NCBI RefSeq assembly: GCF_042685105.1
Contig: NZ_JBHUMO010000001.1
Location: 43,484 to 107,483 of the forward strand
Origin: Enterococcus_G camelliae
GTDB lineage: Bacteria > Bacillota > Bacilli > Lactobacillales > Enterococcaceae
Length of the DNA: 64,000 bases
Reading direction: 5' to 3'
Shown here: positions 21,670 to 30,005 of the stretch, piece after piece
How positions within the stretch are numbered: position 1 is the first letter of the stretch
How the letters are laid out: every line of letters begins with the position of its first letter
Notes under the pieces: generated by a model
Seen by the model: only the letters and a program-made list of their open reading frames with translations
Told to the model about the DNA's origin: nothing
The model's database searches: none
Made by a program: the position numbers and the translations under genes

Positions 21670-24312
21670 ATGAAAAAAAACCAAGGCGAACAAGTTGCAC
21701 GTGCTGCAAGTTGTTCCTATGAAGAAGTACTGCGTCAATTTCACAGCGTTGCTGGAGGGCTGACAACAGAACAGGCAGAAGAAAACCGTGACCAATTTGG
21801 AAAAAATCAAATTGTAGGGCCATCACATGAACATTGGCTAAAATTATTAGGAGAATCCTTCATCACACCGTTTACTTTGGTGTTAATCGCATTAGCAGTG
21901 GTGTCTGTTTTTGTAGATGGCATCTTTGCGCAACCCCAAGATCGGAGTTTCGTAACTGTCTGGTTAATTAGCATAATGGTGTTTGCAAGTGGTCTAGTTA
22001 GTTTTGTCCAAACTATCAGGGCTAATCAAGCAGCAGATCAATTAAAAAAAATGATTCATGTAACGGCTGCAGTATCACGTGATGGTCGTTACCAAGAAAT
22101 ACCGACGGAGGATATTGTTTGCGGTGATTTTGTAAAATTAGCGGCAGGCGATATGATTCCTGCTGACATGCGCTTATTACAAACAAAAGATTTGTTTTTA
22201 TCGCAAGCAGCTTTAACAGGAGAAAGCTACCCTGTTGAGAAAGATGCAACTAGTGCAACAGAATCAAACATAGCCATGACGGAACGTTCCAACCTAGTCT
22301 TGATGGGAAGTAACGTATTAAGTGGAACGGCAGAAGGAATCGTCATTGCAACAGGGGAAGATACGGTCTTTGGTTCCATTGCCCATACCCTCAACGAAAA
22401 GCCTAAGCAAACGAGTTTTGAGTTGGGAATCAAGGAAACGTCTCTTCTGTTAATTCGTTTTATGGTGATTATGGCACCAATAGTCATCGTGATTAATGGT
22501 CTAACAAAAGGCAACTGGTTAGAAGCAATTTTGTTTGGTTTATCTGTTGCTGTTGGTCTAACACCAGAAATGTTACCCATGATTGTGACAACAAACCTTG
22601 TTCGTGGTGCGCGTGTCATGGCAAAAAAGGAAACCATTATCAAGAATTTATCCGCCATTCAAAATTTTGGGGCAATGGACTTGCTTTGTACGGATAAAAC
22701 AGGCACACTAACTCAAGACAAAATCGTATTGGAATACCATCTTGATTGCAATGGAAATGAGAGCAATCGCGTGTTGCGGCATGCCTATATGAATAGTTAC
22801 TACCAAACGGGTTTAAAAAATCTCATGGATATTGCCATTATTCAAGCTGCAGATACACAGTTAACATTGCATCCAGAAAACTATCGTAAAGTTGATGAAG
22901 TACCATTTGATTTTGATCGGAGAAGAATGAGTGTGGTGATTGCGGATCAATCAGGTAAGACGCAAATGATTACCAAAGGCGCCATTGAAGAAATGCTCAG
23001 TGTTTCTTCATTTGTCGATTTTGATGGGCAAGTAACCACTCTTACGCCAACGTTAGCAGGACACATTATGCAAGAGGTAGAGAAGTTAAACCAACAAGGA
23101 TTCCGCGTCCTTGGGGTAGCTCAAAAGACTAATCCACCAGAAGTGGGAGCTTTCTCGACGGGTGATGAAACAGAGATGGTCCTCATTGGCTATCTGGCCT
23201 TTCTTGATCCACCAAAAGAAACAGCGAAAGCAGCTATTTCCACTTTACATGCTCATGGTGTTGATGTACGGGTATTAACGGGAGATAATGCCTTAGTGAC
23301 ACAATCCGTTTGTCAACAAGTCGGGATTGCGACGGAGAATATGGTAGAAGGCAGTCAATTGGAAAAACTAACCGAAGAAGAATGGGACAAGATTATTGAA
23401 ACCACCAAGATTTTTGTCAAATTGACGCCACAACAAAAAGCAGATTTGGTCCAACGTTTTCAAAAGAAAAATCATACAATTGGCTTTTTAGGAGACGGCA
23501 TCAATGATGCACCTGCCCTGAAAGTTGCAGATGTAGGGATATCCGTGGACACAGCGGTCGATATCGCGAAGGAATCCGCCAATGTCATTTTATTGGAAAA
23601 GGACTTGATGGTGTTAGAAAGAGGAATTCTAGCTGGTAGAGAAGTATTTGGCAATATTATGAAATACGTGAAAGCAACGTTAAGTTCCAATTTTGGAAAT
23701 ATTCTCTCGGTTCTTGTTGCTAGTATCTTTTTACCTTTTTTACCAATGTTACCCTTGCAATTACTATTTTTAAATTTTATGTATGATCTTTCATGCTTAG
23801 CAATGCCGTGGGATCGTGTCGATCAAGAATATCTAGCAAGCCCTAAAAAATGGACAACGCAAGATATGGGGCGGTTTATGGTATGGTTTGGTCCCACTAG
23901 TTCCATTTTTGATTTGGTGACTTTTTATCTATTGTATACGTGGTTGTGTCCACTTGTAGCGGGCGGATCGTACTTTCAATTATCGGCTACGCAACAAGTT
24001 GTTTTCATCGCAGTCTTCCATGCGGGTTGGTTTGTAGAGTCTTTCTGGACGCAATCGTTAGTCATTCATGCCTTGCGTTCTCCAAAACTACCATTTATCC
24101 AAAGTCGCGCAACTTGGCCGGTGATTGTTGCGACTAGTCTCGGCGTTTTTTGTGGAAGCATTTTGCCAATGACTTCTTTGGGATCCTCTCTTGGATTGAT
24201 GCACTTGCCTACGATTTTTTGGAGCTGTTTGTTAGGAATCGTTTGTGCATATTTGTGCCTGGTAACATTGGTCAAAAACATGTATCTCAAACGTTACCAT
24301 CAATTATATTGA
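21670..24312 (+). CDS. mgtA: MgtA/MgtB-type magnesium-transporting P-type ATPase
   Basis: The 880-residue product is a P3B ATPase that imports Mg2+. It shows the TGES motif (LTGESYPVEK), PEMLPMIVT in TM4, the phosphorylation site CTDKTGTLT (Asp342), and GDGINDAPALK. A late NFMYDLSCLAMPWD segment, typical of MgtA, identifies the subfamily among related Ca2+ and Na+ pumps. It is single-copy here behind an M-box, which agrees with Mg2+ as the substrate. The ATG at 21670 follows AGAGG by 8 bp. Confidence 0.95.
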   Translation: MKKNQGEQVARAASCSYEEVLRQFHSVAGGLTTEQAEENRDQFGKNQIVGPSHEHWLKLLGESFITPFTLVLIALAVVSVFVDGIFAQPQDRSFVTVWLISIMVFASGLVSFVQTIRANQAADQLKKMIHVTAAVSRDGRYQEIPTEDIVCGDFVKLAAGDMIPADMRLLQTKDLFLSQAALTGESYPVEKDATSATESNIAMTERSNLVLMGSNVLSGTAEGIVIATGEDTVFGSIAHTLNEKPKQTSFELGIKETSLLLIRFMVIMAPIVIVINGLTKGNWLEAILFGLSVAVGLTPEMLPMIVTTNLVRGARVMAKKETIIKNLSAIQNFGAMDLLCTDKTGTLTQDKIVLEYHLDCNGNESNRVLRHAYMNSYYQTGLKNLMDIAIIQAADTQLTLHPENYRKVDEVPFDFDRRRMSVVIADQSGKTQMITKGAIEEMLSVSSFVDFDGQVTTLTPTLAGHIMQEVEKLNQQGFRVLGVAQKTNPPEVGAFSTGDETEMVLIGYLAFLDPPKETAKAAISTLHAHGVDVRVLTGDNALVTQSVCQQVGIATENMVEGSQLEKLTEEEWDKIIETTKIFVKLTPQQKADLVQRFQKKNHTIGFLGDGINDAPALKVADVGISVDTAVDIAKESANVILLEKDLMVLERGILAGREVFGNIMKYVKATLSSNFGNILSVLVASIFLPFLPMLPLQLLFLNFMYDLSCLAMPWDRVDQEYLASPKKWTTQDMGRFMVWFGPTSSIFDLVTFYLLYTWLCPLVAGGSYFQLSATQQVVFIAVFHAGWFVESFWTQSLVIHALRSPKLPFIQSRATWPVIVATSLGVFCGSILPMTSLGSSLGLMHLPTIFWSCLLGIVCAYLCLVTLVKNMYLKRYHQLY

Positions 24313-24329
24313 TTATTTAGCAAATGATT

Positions 24330-24357
24330 TTGTGGTCGAGAAGTAATTAGGTATACT
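24330..24357 (+). promoter_or_regulatory. Candidate sigma-A promoter of the CDF transporter gene
   Basis: TTGTGG (24330-24335) and TATACT (24352-24357) are 16 bp apart, shortly after the mgtA stop. Confidence 0.6.
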
Positions 24358-24393
24358 GGCTAAAAATGATAAAGAGAAGGTGCAAAGAAAAAG

Positions 24394-25332
24394 ATGAATG
24401 AGCAAGAGAAATCAACAGGAATGGCGGCAGTATTTGCAGCGTTAGCCGCCAATGTATTAGTGGCAATTAGCAAGTTTATTGGGTATTTTATTAGTGGTAG
24501 TGCAGCAATGTTAAATGAAAGTATTCATAGTGTGGTCGATTGTGGAAATCAGTTGTTGCTACTTTTTGGTAACAAGCGAGCCAACCGTGGTCAAAGTGAA
24601 TTGCATCAATTTGGAGAGGGCCGTGCCAAGTATTTTTTCAGTACGATTGTCGCAACCATGTTGTTCTTTGGGGGTGGTATCCTAGGTATCATGGAGGCCA
24701 TTGATAAGCTATTCCATCCAAGTCATGAAGTGAATAGTCCTTGGGTGGTCATACTTATTTTAATTTTTGGGATGATTGTTGAAGGGTATTCTTTACGAAT
24801 CGCCATGAAGGAAATTGCTGAATTGAACAGTGAAAAGTTGTCCACATTGGCATTTTTACGGGAAAGTCGCCATAGCGAAATTCTTATCATTTTTACAGAG
24901 GATTTTTGTGCAGTTATTGGTTTGACGTTGGCGATGGCAGGAACGTTGCTGACAATTGTAACAAACAATCCTACGTTTGATGCCCTTAGTGGTTTGTTAA
25001 TTGGGGTGTTGTTAACGGGAGCAGCTATTTTCTTGGCAAGAGAATTTTATAGTTTGATTGTGGGAGAAAGTGTGACTGCTAGTGATTTAAATAAAATTAA
25101 GCAAGCATTCCAACGAAATGATGTTGAAAAATTAATTGATATCAAAACGATTCATCTTAGTCCAAATGAAATTATGGTTGCTGCAAAAATTGACTTGTTA
25201 GATACACAAGAAGAGCAAGGTTACGCAATTGTCAATCTGATTGAGGAAGATATCCGAAGACGCTTGCCAGATAAAAAAGTTTACATCTACATTGAAACGG
25301 ATAAATATGATCCTAACTATCAACGAGGGTAG
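24394..25332 (+). CDS. Cation diffusion facilitator (CDF) family metal transporter
   Basis: A 312-residue membrane protein with an N-terminal CDF core of about six membrane segments and a cytoplasmic C-terminal domain of about 90 residues. Metal-site candidates are His and Asp in NESIHSVVDCGNQ (TM2) and Asp in TEDFCAVIG (TM5). The sequence looks closer to the ZNT9-like branch than to the zinc exporters CzcD or ZitB, so metal specificity (Zn, Mn, Co or other) is uncertain. It has its own promoter and terminator but sits in the metal-transport block after mgtA. Confidence 0.9.
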   Translation: MNEQEKSTGMAAVFAALAANVLVAISKFIGYFISGSAAMLNESIHSVVDCGNQLLLLFGNKRANRGQSELHQFGEGRAKYFFSTIVATMLFFGGGILGIMEAIDKLFHPSHEVNSPWVVILILIFGMIVEGYSLRIAMKEIAELNSEKLSTLAFLRESRHSEILIIFTEDFCAVIGLTLAMAGTLLTIVTNNPTFDALSGLLIGVLLTGAAIFLAREFYSLIVGESVTASDLNKIKQAFQRNDVEKLIDIKTIHLSPNEIMVAAKIDLLDTQEEQGYAIVNLIEEDIRRRLPDKKVYIYIETDKYDPNYQRG

Positions 25333-25366
25333 GTAGTGGACGCGAAAAACAGGTAAGTGATTAATC

Positions 25367-25416
25367 AATGAATGAAGCATTGTTTGGGATAAGCAGTGCT
25401 TCATTCATTTTTCTTT
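25367..25416 (+). terminator. Terminator of the CDF gene
   Basis: A perfect 13-bp stem, AATGAATGAAGCA (25367-25379) with TGCTTCATTCATT (25397-25409), is followed by T-rich sequence. Confidence 0.92.
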
Positions 25417-25467
25417 ACAAAAACTTTACACAAATGTTAACGAAGGTTAACGAAAACAGCGTATACT
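25414..25467 (+). promoter_or_regulatory. Four PhoP-box-like direct repeats and -10 of the phn operon
   Basis: TTTACA at 25414 and 25425 and TTAACG at 25437 and 25447 repeat every 10-12 bp. TATACT follows at 25462-25467, 9 bp after the last repeat, where an activator would replace a poor -35. B. subtilis PhoP boxes are TT(A/T)ACA repeats about 11 bp apart in the same position. PhoP activation under phosphate limitation is likely. Confidence 0.72.
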
Positions 25468-25608
25468 ATCAGATGGATACAAAACGAATTTTTGTATTTT
25501 TTTTCATCGGCTGTCAGTGAAACAAGGTCAGTGTCTCTCAATTGGTGAATTACGAGAAAACTCTCATTGAAATGAAGATAATTCTAACGAAAATATAATA
25601 AAAAAATA

Positions 25609-25637
25609 TTGCTAATAAACGATTAATATTCTATAAT
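25609..25637 (+). promoter_or_regulatory. Second, sigma-A type promoter upstream of phnD
   Basis: TTGCTA (25609-25614), a 17-bp spacer and consensus TATAAT (25632-25637), 55 bp before the phnD start. It may give basal expression beside the repeat-controlled promoter. Confidence 0.65.
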
Positions 25638-25691
25638 CTAGTAGCAATTGTTCGTATTTAATTGCAAAACATTTACTAAAGGGGAATAAGG

Positions 25692-26624
25692 ATGAAAGTT
25701 TGGAAGAAATTGGCAGCGGTTGGCTTGAGTTTAGCTGCAGCAGTTACATTAGCGGCATGTGGGAGCTCTAGTTCATCAAGTTCTTCATCAAAAGATGGAA
25801 GCTATGAGCCAAAAAAATTAACGGTACAATTCGTTCCTTCGCAATCTGCTGAAACATTGGAAGCAAAAGCGAAACCATTGGAAAAATTATTGAGTAAGCA
25901 ATTAGGCATTCCAGTCACTGTAAGTGTTTCTACTGACTATAATACCATTGTAGAAGCAATGGGTTCTAAACAAGTGGATGTTGGTTTCTTACCACCAAAC
26001 GCCTATGTATTGGCTCATGAACAAAGTGGTGTGAAAGTTCTTCTTCAAGCACAGCGCTATGGCATTTCTCAACCTGGTGGAAAGAGTACAGATAAATTAG
26101 TAGATAGTTACCGTTCAATGATTGTTGTGAAAAAAGGAAGCAATATTAAAGATGTTGATGATTTAAAAGGGAAAAAAATCGCAACTCAAGACGTAACTTC
26201 ATCTGCTGGATATGTTTGGCCAGTTGCTGAATTGAAGAAAAAAGGAATTGATATTAATAAAGATGTTACAACGGTGCAAGTGAAAGGTCATGACCAAGCT
26301 GTTCTTTCCGTTCTAAATGGAGATGTGGACGCAGCCTTTGTCTTTGAAGATGCCCGTAATACAGTGAAGAAAGACTATCCACAAATTATGGATGAAGTAG
26401 AACCAATGTACTTTACTGAACCAATTCCAAACGATACCATCAGTGTTCGTTCAGATATGAGTAAAGAATGGGACAAAAAAATTCAAGACGCCTTTATTGC
26501 AATCGGTAAAGATCCAAAAGGGAAAGAAATTATTTCTTCTGTCTACTCGCATGAAGGCTATGTAAAATCAAAAGACAGCAATTTTGATATCGTTCGCGAA
26601 TACGCAAAAGAAGTTGGACAATAA
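25692..26624 (+). CDS. phnD: Phosphate/phosphonate ABC transporter substrate-binding lipoprotein PhnD
   Basis: The 310-residue protein has a lipoprotein signal ending TLAAC, then a Ser-rich linker and a PhnD-family type II binding fold. Family features are TVQFVPSQSAETLE, a segment VDVGFLPPNAYVLAH that lines the pocket, and ATQDVTSSAGYVWP, whose Thr/Ser residues bind phosphonate or phosphate in relatives. It delivers the ligand to the PhnC/PhnE permease. A hairpin between this gene and phnC probably makes the binding protein more abundant than the other subunits. Confidence 0.93.
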   Translation: MKVWKKLAAVGLSLAAAVTLAACGSSSSSSSSSKDGSYEPKKLTVQFVPSQSAETLEAKAKPLEKLLSKQLGIPVTVSVSTDYNTIVEAMGSKQVDVGFLPPNAYVLAHEQSGVKVLLQAQRYGISQPGGKSTDKLVDSYRSMIVVKKGSNIKDVDDLKGKKIATQDVTSSAGYVWPVAELKKKGIDINKDVTTVQVKGHDQAVLSVLNGDVDAAFVFEDARNTVKKDYPQIMDEVEPMYFTEPIPNDTISVRSDMSKEWDKKIQDAFIAIGKDPKGKEIISSVYSHEGYVKSKDSNFDIVREYAKEVGQ

Positions 26625-26649
26625 GCAAACGTTTCTATAAAATAGGAAC

Positions 26650-26680
26650 AAAGGGTATCGAGTGTTACCGATACCCTTTT
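26650..26680 (+). terminator. Intra-operon terminator or attenuator between phnD and phnC
   Basis: A perfect 11-bp stem (AAAGGGTATCG, CGATACCCTTT) with an 8-nt loop and a short T tail. It probably allows partial read-through. Confidence 0.8.
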
Positions 26681-26724
26681 GCATTGTATTTTTTTATTTT
26701 TAATATAAGAAAGTAGGAAAAAAA

Positions 26725-27516
26725 GTGACAGAGGAAAATCAAGCGATTATTTCGTTTAAGCATGTCAATAAAGTCTATCCAAATGGTGTTCATGGATTGC
26801 GGGACTTGAATATTGATATTAAAAAAGGAGAGTTTGTCATTGTTGTCGGTTTATCCGGAGCTGGAAAGTCCACCATGCTACGTTCAATCAACCGCTTACA
26901 CGAGATCTCAAGTGGTGAAATTTTAATTGACAATCAATCCATTACAAATGCGAAAGGGAAGGAATTGCGGTTAATTCGCAGAGATATTGGAATGATTTTT
27001 CAAAGTTTTAATTTGGTCAAACGTTCAAGTGTTTTGCGAAATGTCTTAACGGGACGTGTAGCTTATCATCCAACATGGAAAATGCTTTTAGGTCTATTTC
27101 CAAAAGAAGACAAAGAACGGGCGTATCAATCATTGCAACGTGTCAATCTAGCTGAAAAAGTCTACACACGAGCAGATGAATTGTCTGGTGGGCAGCAACA
27201 ACGAGTTTCGATTGCAAGAGCTTTGACACAAAAACCGAAAATTATTTTAGCAGATGAACCCGTTGCTTCGTTAGATCCAGTGACTACCGAAAAAGTAATG
27301 GATGATTTAAAACGGATTAATCAAGATTTCGGGATTACGGTGGTTGTCAATCTGCACTCTGTGGAGTTAGCACGTCAGTATGGTACACGAATCATCGGTT
27401 TGCGTGATGGGGGTCTAGTTTTTGATGGATCGGTAGCGGAAGCAACTGATGATACATTGAAGGCAATTTATGGTGGTGAAATTTTGGAAGAAAAAGCACA
27501 AGGAGCGATTGTATAA
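26725..27516 (+). CDS. phnC: Phosphonate/phosphate ABC transporter ATP-binding protein PhnC
   Basis: A 263-residue ABC ATPase with Walker A GLSGAGKST, Q-loop FQSFNLV, signature LSGGQQQRVSIARAL and Walker B IILADEPVAS, followed by an H-loop His in NLHSVEL. It powers uptake through the two PhnE permeases. The start is GTG at 26725, preceded by AGTAGGA. The stop codon overlaps the phnE start (TAATG). No C-P lyase or phosphonatase genes are near, so phosphate or a phosphate ester may be the real substrate. Confidence 0.94.
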   Translation: MTEENQAIISFKHVNKVYPNGVHGLRDLNIDIKKGEFVIVVGLSGAGKSTMLRSINRLHEISSGEILIDNQSITNAKGKELRLIRRDIGMIFQSFNLVKRSSVLRNVLTGRVAYHPTWKMLLGLFPKEDKERAYQSLQRVNLAEKVYTRADELSGGQQQRVSIARALTQKPKIILADEPVASLDPVTTEKVMDDLKRINQDFGITVVVNLHSVELARQYGTRIIGLRDGGLVFDGSVAEATDDTLKAIYGGEILEEKAQGAIV

Positions 27517-28298
27517 TGAATTCACAGACGCTACCAAAACGTGGGGGACTTTGGAAAAATTTCTTGTGGTTAGCTATTTTTGTCTTGATATTGATTGTTA
27601 GTGGCAATATTTCGGGTGTCGATATTCCACGCTTTGTGACCAATGCAGGACAGATGACTATTATCATCCAGAAAATGGCTCATCCGGATTGGTCCTATGT
27701 TTCCATTATCATAAAGCCTATCTTAGAAACGTTACAGATGGCTATTATTGGTACAACGATAGGTGCTTTATTTGCCTTTCCATTTTCTTTATTTGCTGCT
27801 CGAAATATCGTACATAATAAATGGGTTACTGGTATTTTCCGCTTTATTTTAAATATTATCCGGACCATTCCAGATTTAATGCTAGCAGCATTGTTCGTTG
27901 CCATTGTCGGTATCGGTCCTGTGGCAGGGGTTATTTCATTAGCTGTATTCACGTTTGGAATGATTTCAAAATTGTTTTTTGAGTCGATTGAAACAATTGA
28001 TGATGGGCCGATTGAAGCAATTACAGCATCAGGTGGTTCCAGATTAGATATTATTCGTTACGCGGTACTCCCCCAAGTCACGAGTCATTTTTTAAGCTAT
28101 CTTCTGTATGCTTTTGAGATAAACGTTCGAGCATCAACTGTCTTAGGGTATATTGGTGCTGGTGGAATTGGGATATACTTGCAACGCTCGCTTAGCCAAT
28201 TTCGTTATGATCAAACGTCTATTATTGTCATTGCTATCTTCGCAGTCGTGTTAGTCATCGACACAATTAGTAATAAGTTAAGGGAGCGATTAATATGA
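27516..28298 (+). CDS. phnE: Phosphonate/phosphate ABC transporter permease PhnE, first copy
   Basis: This 260-residue integral membrane protein has about six hydrophobic segments and the permease EAA-type loop (EAITASGGSRLDIIRYAVLPQ) that contacts the ATPase; residues after it include ASTVLGYIGAGGIG, highly conserved in PhnE. The two tandem phnE copies probably form a heterodimeric channel. The start overlaps the phnC stop, and the end overlaps the second phnE by 4 bp, so all three are translationally coupled. Confidence 0.94.
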   Translation: MNSQTLPKRGGLWKNFLWLAIFVLILIVSGNISGVDIPRFVTNAGQMTIIIQKMAHPDWSYVSIIIKPILETLQMAIIGTTIGALFAFPFSLFAARNIVHNKWVTGIFRFILNIIRTIPDLMLAALFVAIVGIGPVAGVISLAVFTFGMISKLFFESIETIDDGPIEAITASGGSRLDIIRYAVLPQVTSHFLSYLLYAFEINVRASTVLGYIGAGGIGIYLQRSLSQFRYDQTSIIVIAIFAVVLVIDTISNKLRERLI

Positions 28299-29086
28299 TG
28301 TTGCCAGCTGAACCAAAAAAACATCTGGTAAGAAACTGGATTATTGCTTTGGCATTACTAGCAATGTATGTATGGGCATTTTCTGGTATTCCGTTTACTG
28401 GTGTGAAAGAAAATGTGAAAGAAATTGTTGGCTCTATTTTTCATGGACTAACGCACCCGGATTGGGCCTATGTGTATACAGGTGATGGCGAAGATTTGAT
28501 TTCTTTGATGATTCAAACGGTGGCGATTGCCTTTTTAGGAACGTTTATTTCATCCTTGTTGAGTATACCGTTTGCCTTTTGGGCTGCGCGTACCAAACAA
28601 GGCAATCGTTTTGTATCAGGTACAGGGAAAATTATGCTAACAGCGATTCGGACTTTCCCGGAAATTGTGTTGGCAATTATGTTTATTAAAACAGTGGGAC
28701 CAGGTTCGTTTGCCGGTGTATTGGCTGTCAGTGTACACTCAATCGGGATGCTTGCCAAATTATACAGTGAAGCGATTGAAAATATGGATCAAGGACCATC
28801 AGAGTCAGTTATTAGTGCCGGTGGAAATCGCTGGGATCTTTTGGCTTATGCGACCTTGCCACAGTTAGTTCCGGAATTCATTTCCTTTACATTGTATCGC
28901 TTTGAATTAGCTGTGCGTTCAGCCTCTATTTTAGGGATGGTTGGTGCCGGTGGGATTGGGACGCCAATGATCTTTGCAATCAATGCTCGAAACTGGAGTC
29001 GCGTGGGAATTATCTTAATTGGAATTATTATAACTGTTACGCTGATTGATTTTATTTCTGGTCAATTAAGAAAACGGTTAGTGTAA
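28295..29086 (+). CDS. phnE: Phosphonate/phosphate ABC transporter permease PhnE, second copy
   Basis: The 263-residue second permease is clearly homologous to the first (SAGGNRWDLLAYATLPQ loop and SASILGMVGAGGIGTP) but well diverged. It therefore looks like an old duplication rather than a recent one. It should pair with the first copy as the membrane part of the transporter. It is the last gene of the operon, ending just before a strong terminator. Confidence 0.94.
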   Translation: MMLPAEPKKHLVRNWIIALALLAMYVWAFSGIPFTGVKENVKEIVGSIFHGLTHPDWAYVYTGDGEDLISLMIQTVAIAFLGTFISSLLSIPFAFWAARTKQGNRFVSGTGKIMLTAIRTFPEIVLAIMFIKTVGPGSFAGVLAVSVHSIGMLAKLYSEAIENMDQGPSESVISAGGNRWDLLAYATLPQLVPEFISFTLYRFELAVRSASILGMVGAGGIGTPMIFAINARNWSRVGIILIGIIITVTLIDFISGQLRKRLV

Positions 29087-29093
29087 ATAAAAG

Positions 29094-29130
29094 AAAACGG
29101 ATGAGAACAAGATTTCTCATCCGTTTTTTT
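29094..29130 (+). terminator. Terminator of the phn operon
   Basis: AAACGGATGAGAA pairs with TTCTCATCCGTTT around a 6-nt loop and is followed by further T residues. Confidence 0.93.
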
Positions 29131-29234
29131 GGTTTATACAGATTATTCTATCCGTCAAAAAAATACGATTTCCTTTTGAAAGCTTTTTTGAAAAGGAGTA
29201 TACTAAAATTATTCTAATGTAGGAGATGACGATC

Positions 29235-29993
29235 ATGAAAGTGAGTTTGTTTACGAGCTGTGTCGTAGATGCCCTTTTTCCAAATGTCTCGATTGCGATT
29301 GTAGAAGTGCTCGAACGTTTTGGGATTGAAGTGCTATATCCAGAGAATCAAGTCTGTTGTGGACAACCCACATTAAATAGTGGGTATCGAGAAGAATCGC
29401 GAAAAGTATTAATTAATCAATTAGAAGCATTTAAAGATGCTGATTATGTAGTGGGCGCCGCAGGAAGTTGCACAGCCTCTATGAGAGAATATGCGGAGTT
29501 TTTTAAAGATGATCCAATCTACTATGAAGAAGCAGTTAAGTTGCATGATAAAACATATGAGTTTACCCAGTTTTTGTATCATGTTTTGGGGTTAACTGAT
29601 GTGGGTGCAACATTATATAAAAAAGTAACCTATCATCGCTCTTGCCATATGACTCGTCTGTTAGGGGAACGAGAATCACCGTTTGAACTAATGAAACATG
29701 TTAAGGGCTTGGAATATGTTGAGATTCCTCATATTGAAAATTGTTGTGGGTTTGGCGGAACCTTCTCAGTGAAAGAACCCATCATTTCAAATGCGATGGT
29801 CACAGAAAAAATGAACGACATCATCGATACAGGTGCAGAAGTTTTAATTAGTGCCGATATGGCTTGTTTAATGAATATTGGCGGGAAGTTCAACCGTGAA
29901 GGCAAGCCAATCACGATTATGCACATCGCAGAAGTATTAAATCATGATGTTGATTTATCAAGAGTCAAAATTCCAGAAAAGGCATTGGCATAG
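29235..29993 (+). CDS. lutA: L-lactate utilisation Fe-S protein LutA
   Basis: A 252-residue cytoplasmic protein with two copies of the CCG domain, visible as NQVCCGQPTLNSGY and ENCCGFGGTFSVKEP with partner cysteines in FTSCVVD, GSCTAS and HRSCHM. Such domains bind Fe-S clusters in LutA, GlpC and heterodisulfide reductases. LutABC oxidises L-lactate to pyruvate in B. subtilis. The ATG at 29235 is chosen because AGGAG (29221-29225) is 9 bp upstream; the ATG at 29226 touches it. It leads a three-gene operon. Confidence 0.93.
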   Translation: MKVSLFTSCVVDALFPNVSIAIVEVLERFGIEVLYPENQVCCGQPTLNSGYREESRKVLINQLEAFKDADYVVGAAGSCTASMREYAEFFKDDPIYYEEAVKLHDKTYEFTQFLYHVLGLTDVGATLYKKVTYHRSCHMTRLLGERESPFELMKHVKGLEYVEIPHIENCCGFGGTFSVKEPIISNAMVTEKMNDIIDTGAEVLISADMACLMNIGGKFNREGKPITIMHIAEVLNHDVDLSRVKIPEKALA

Positions 29994-30005
29994 GAGGACG
30001 GATAC

